Translations under genes and position numbers: made by a program
From: Acidobacteriaceae bacterium
GTDB taxonomy: Bacteria > Acidobacteriota > Terriglobia > Terriglobales > Acidobacteriaceae
Length of the DNA: 6,726 nt
Reading direction: 5' to 3'
NCBI GenBank assembly: GCA_003152795.1
Contig: PMBA01000451.1
Span: 1-6,726, forward strand
Part shown: piece after piece, positions 6,354 through 6,726 of the stretch
Layout of the letters: the number at the start of each line of letters is the position of its first letter
Position numbering within the stretch: the first letter of the stretch is position 1
Notes under the pieces: generated by a model
Databases searched by the model: none
The model's input: the letters and a program-made list of their open reading frames with translations, nothing else
What the model was told of the DNA's origin: nothing

Positions 6354-6704
6354 TCGTGCTTATCCTCATTCGAGATATGTGAACAACTGTGACACGGCGT
6401 GCCCAAGTCGTCCAGCTGAAAGGAATGCGAAAAACCTTGTAAACCTGGGACACTTGTGTCGGGCAAATAAATATCGCCTCTAGAGTGCAGGCGGATATAA
6501 TTTGGTTTAGATCGTGTCCGAACGTGGAAAGTTGCCTGACAACGCCTTGGTAGCTTCAAGGTTTGCCCATCACAATGTAGAGGATGGACGGAGGCGACTG
6601 GTGCGAGCCGGAGTTAAATTCCTTAGCTTCTGAAACCTATCTGCTGATTTCCATCCTGTGTCCAAGGTCACGGAGGCGCGGCCCTTTTCAAGCGGGAGTA
6701 GGGC
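6354..6704. other. Divergent intergenic region without a supported gene
   Basis: These 351 bases separate the minus-strand PHP cluster from a plus-strand gene at 6705, so promoters for both should lie here. No reading frame with protein character was found on either strand. A palindrome-like GACACTTGTGTC lies at 6449-6460; on the minus strand it falls between a possible -35 TTGCCC and a poor -10 TTTACA (17-base spacing), which could make it an operator. A plus-strand TATAAT at 6496-6501 has no -35 partner. I cannot name a confident promoter for either direction. Confidence 0.4.
6449..6460. promoter_or_regulatory. Possible operator: GACAC-TT-GTGTC inverted repeat
   Basis: Perfect 5-bp inverted arms around a 2-base centre, about 100 bases upstream of the PHP gene start and inside the divergent region. 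A second GACAC is at 6391-6395. The symmetry suits a dimeric regulator, but the arms are short. Confidence 0.25.
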
Positions 6705-6726
6705 ATGAGCAGCACAGCGACCGCGC
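6705..6726 (+). CDS. Start of a plus-strand gene, cut by the window end
   Basis: ATG at 6705 is preceded by GGGAG with 6 bases of spacing, a good ribosome binding site, and opens a frame reading MSSTATA before the window ends. Seven codons are too few to suggest a product. If real, it is transcribed away from the PHP cluster. Confidence 0.45.

Noticed and set aside
6496..6501. Perfect TATAAT as a plus-strand promoter for the gene at 6705
   Set aside because: No -35 element at suitable spacing, no extended -10, and it lies about 200 bases from the start codon.
1..6726. CRISPR array, tRNA, rRNA or complete insertion sequence
   Set aside because: No regularly spaced repeats, cloverleaf-like segment, rRNA signature or terminal inverted repeats flanking a transposase were seen on either strand.

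Overview
The window looks like bacterial chromosome from a soil-type lineage. From family resemblance alone I would suggest Acidobacteriota: the LolA-like secreted protein, the PHP/glycosyltransferase pair and the short membrane protein with an H-box-like tail all resemble proteins I associate with that phylum. No rRNA or tRNA is present to confirm this. Nearly all genes lie on the minus strand, many with GGAGG-type ribosome binding sites and some with GTG or TTG starts.

Left part (1-2176, accessory character). Reading along the minus strand, a tyrosine recombinase (2065 down to about 1134) is broken by a one-base frameshift near 1384. Every catalytic residue is still visible when both frames are read together, but the second frame has no stop codon near its expected end. 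Directly downstream are a small helical unknown protein (1030-650) and a pRiA4b ORF-3 family protein (653-93). These two overlap by TTGA, each has a good Shine-Dalgarno, and they probably form a two-gene unit. The arrangement suggests an old integrated element whose integrase has decayed while two cargo genes stay open.

Middle (2177-3116). One plus-strand gene encodes an aromatic-rich unknown protein (preferred start 2219, end 2554). It converges, with only 9 bases between stop codons, on a minus-strand gene for a two-helix membrane protein (2989-2564) whose cytoplasmic tail resembles the H-box of histidine kinases without any ATPase domain.

Right part (3117-6353). A minus-strand cluster runs PHP-domain metal-dependent phosphoesterase (6353-5202), GT4 glycosyltransferase (5205-3985), then a secreted LolA-like outer-membrane lipoprotein-sorting family protein (3905-3117). 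The first two overlap by GTGA. A perfect 6-bp hairpin buries the glycosyltransferase ribosome binding site and start codon, which predicts translational coupling. The set suggests envelope glycan or glycolipid work, but the substrate cannot be read from the sequence.

The far right (6354-6704) is a divergent intergenic region without a supported gene. It is followed by the first codons of a plus-strand gene starting at 6705 and leaving the window. I see no CRISPR array, rRNA, tRNA, complete IS element or certain intrinsic terminator. The most distinctive features are the start-codon hairpin in the PHP/GT pair, the kinase-less H-box membrane protein and the frameshifted recombinase with its two cargo genes. 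I cannot show that any of them is a wholly new system.
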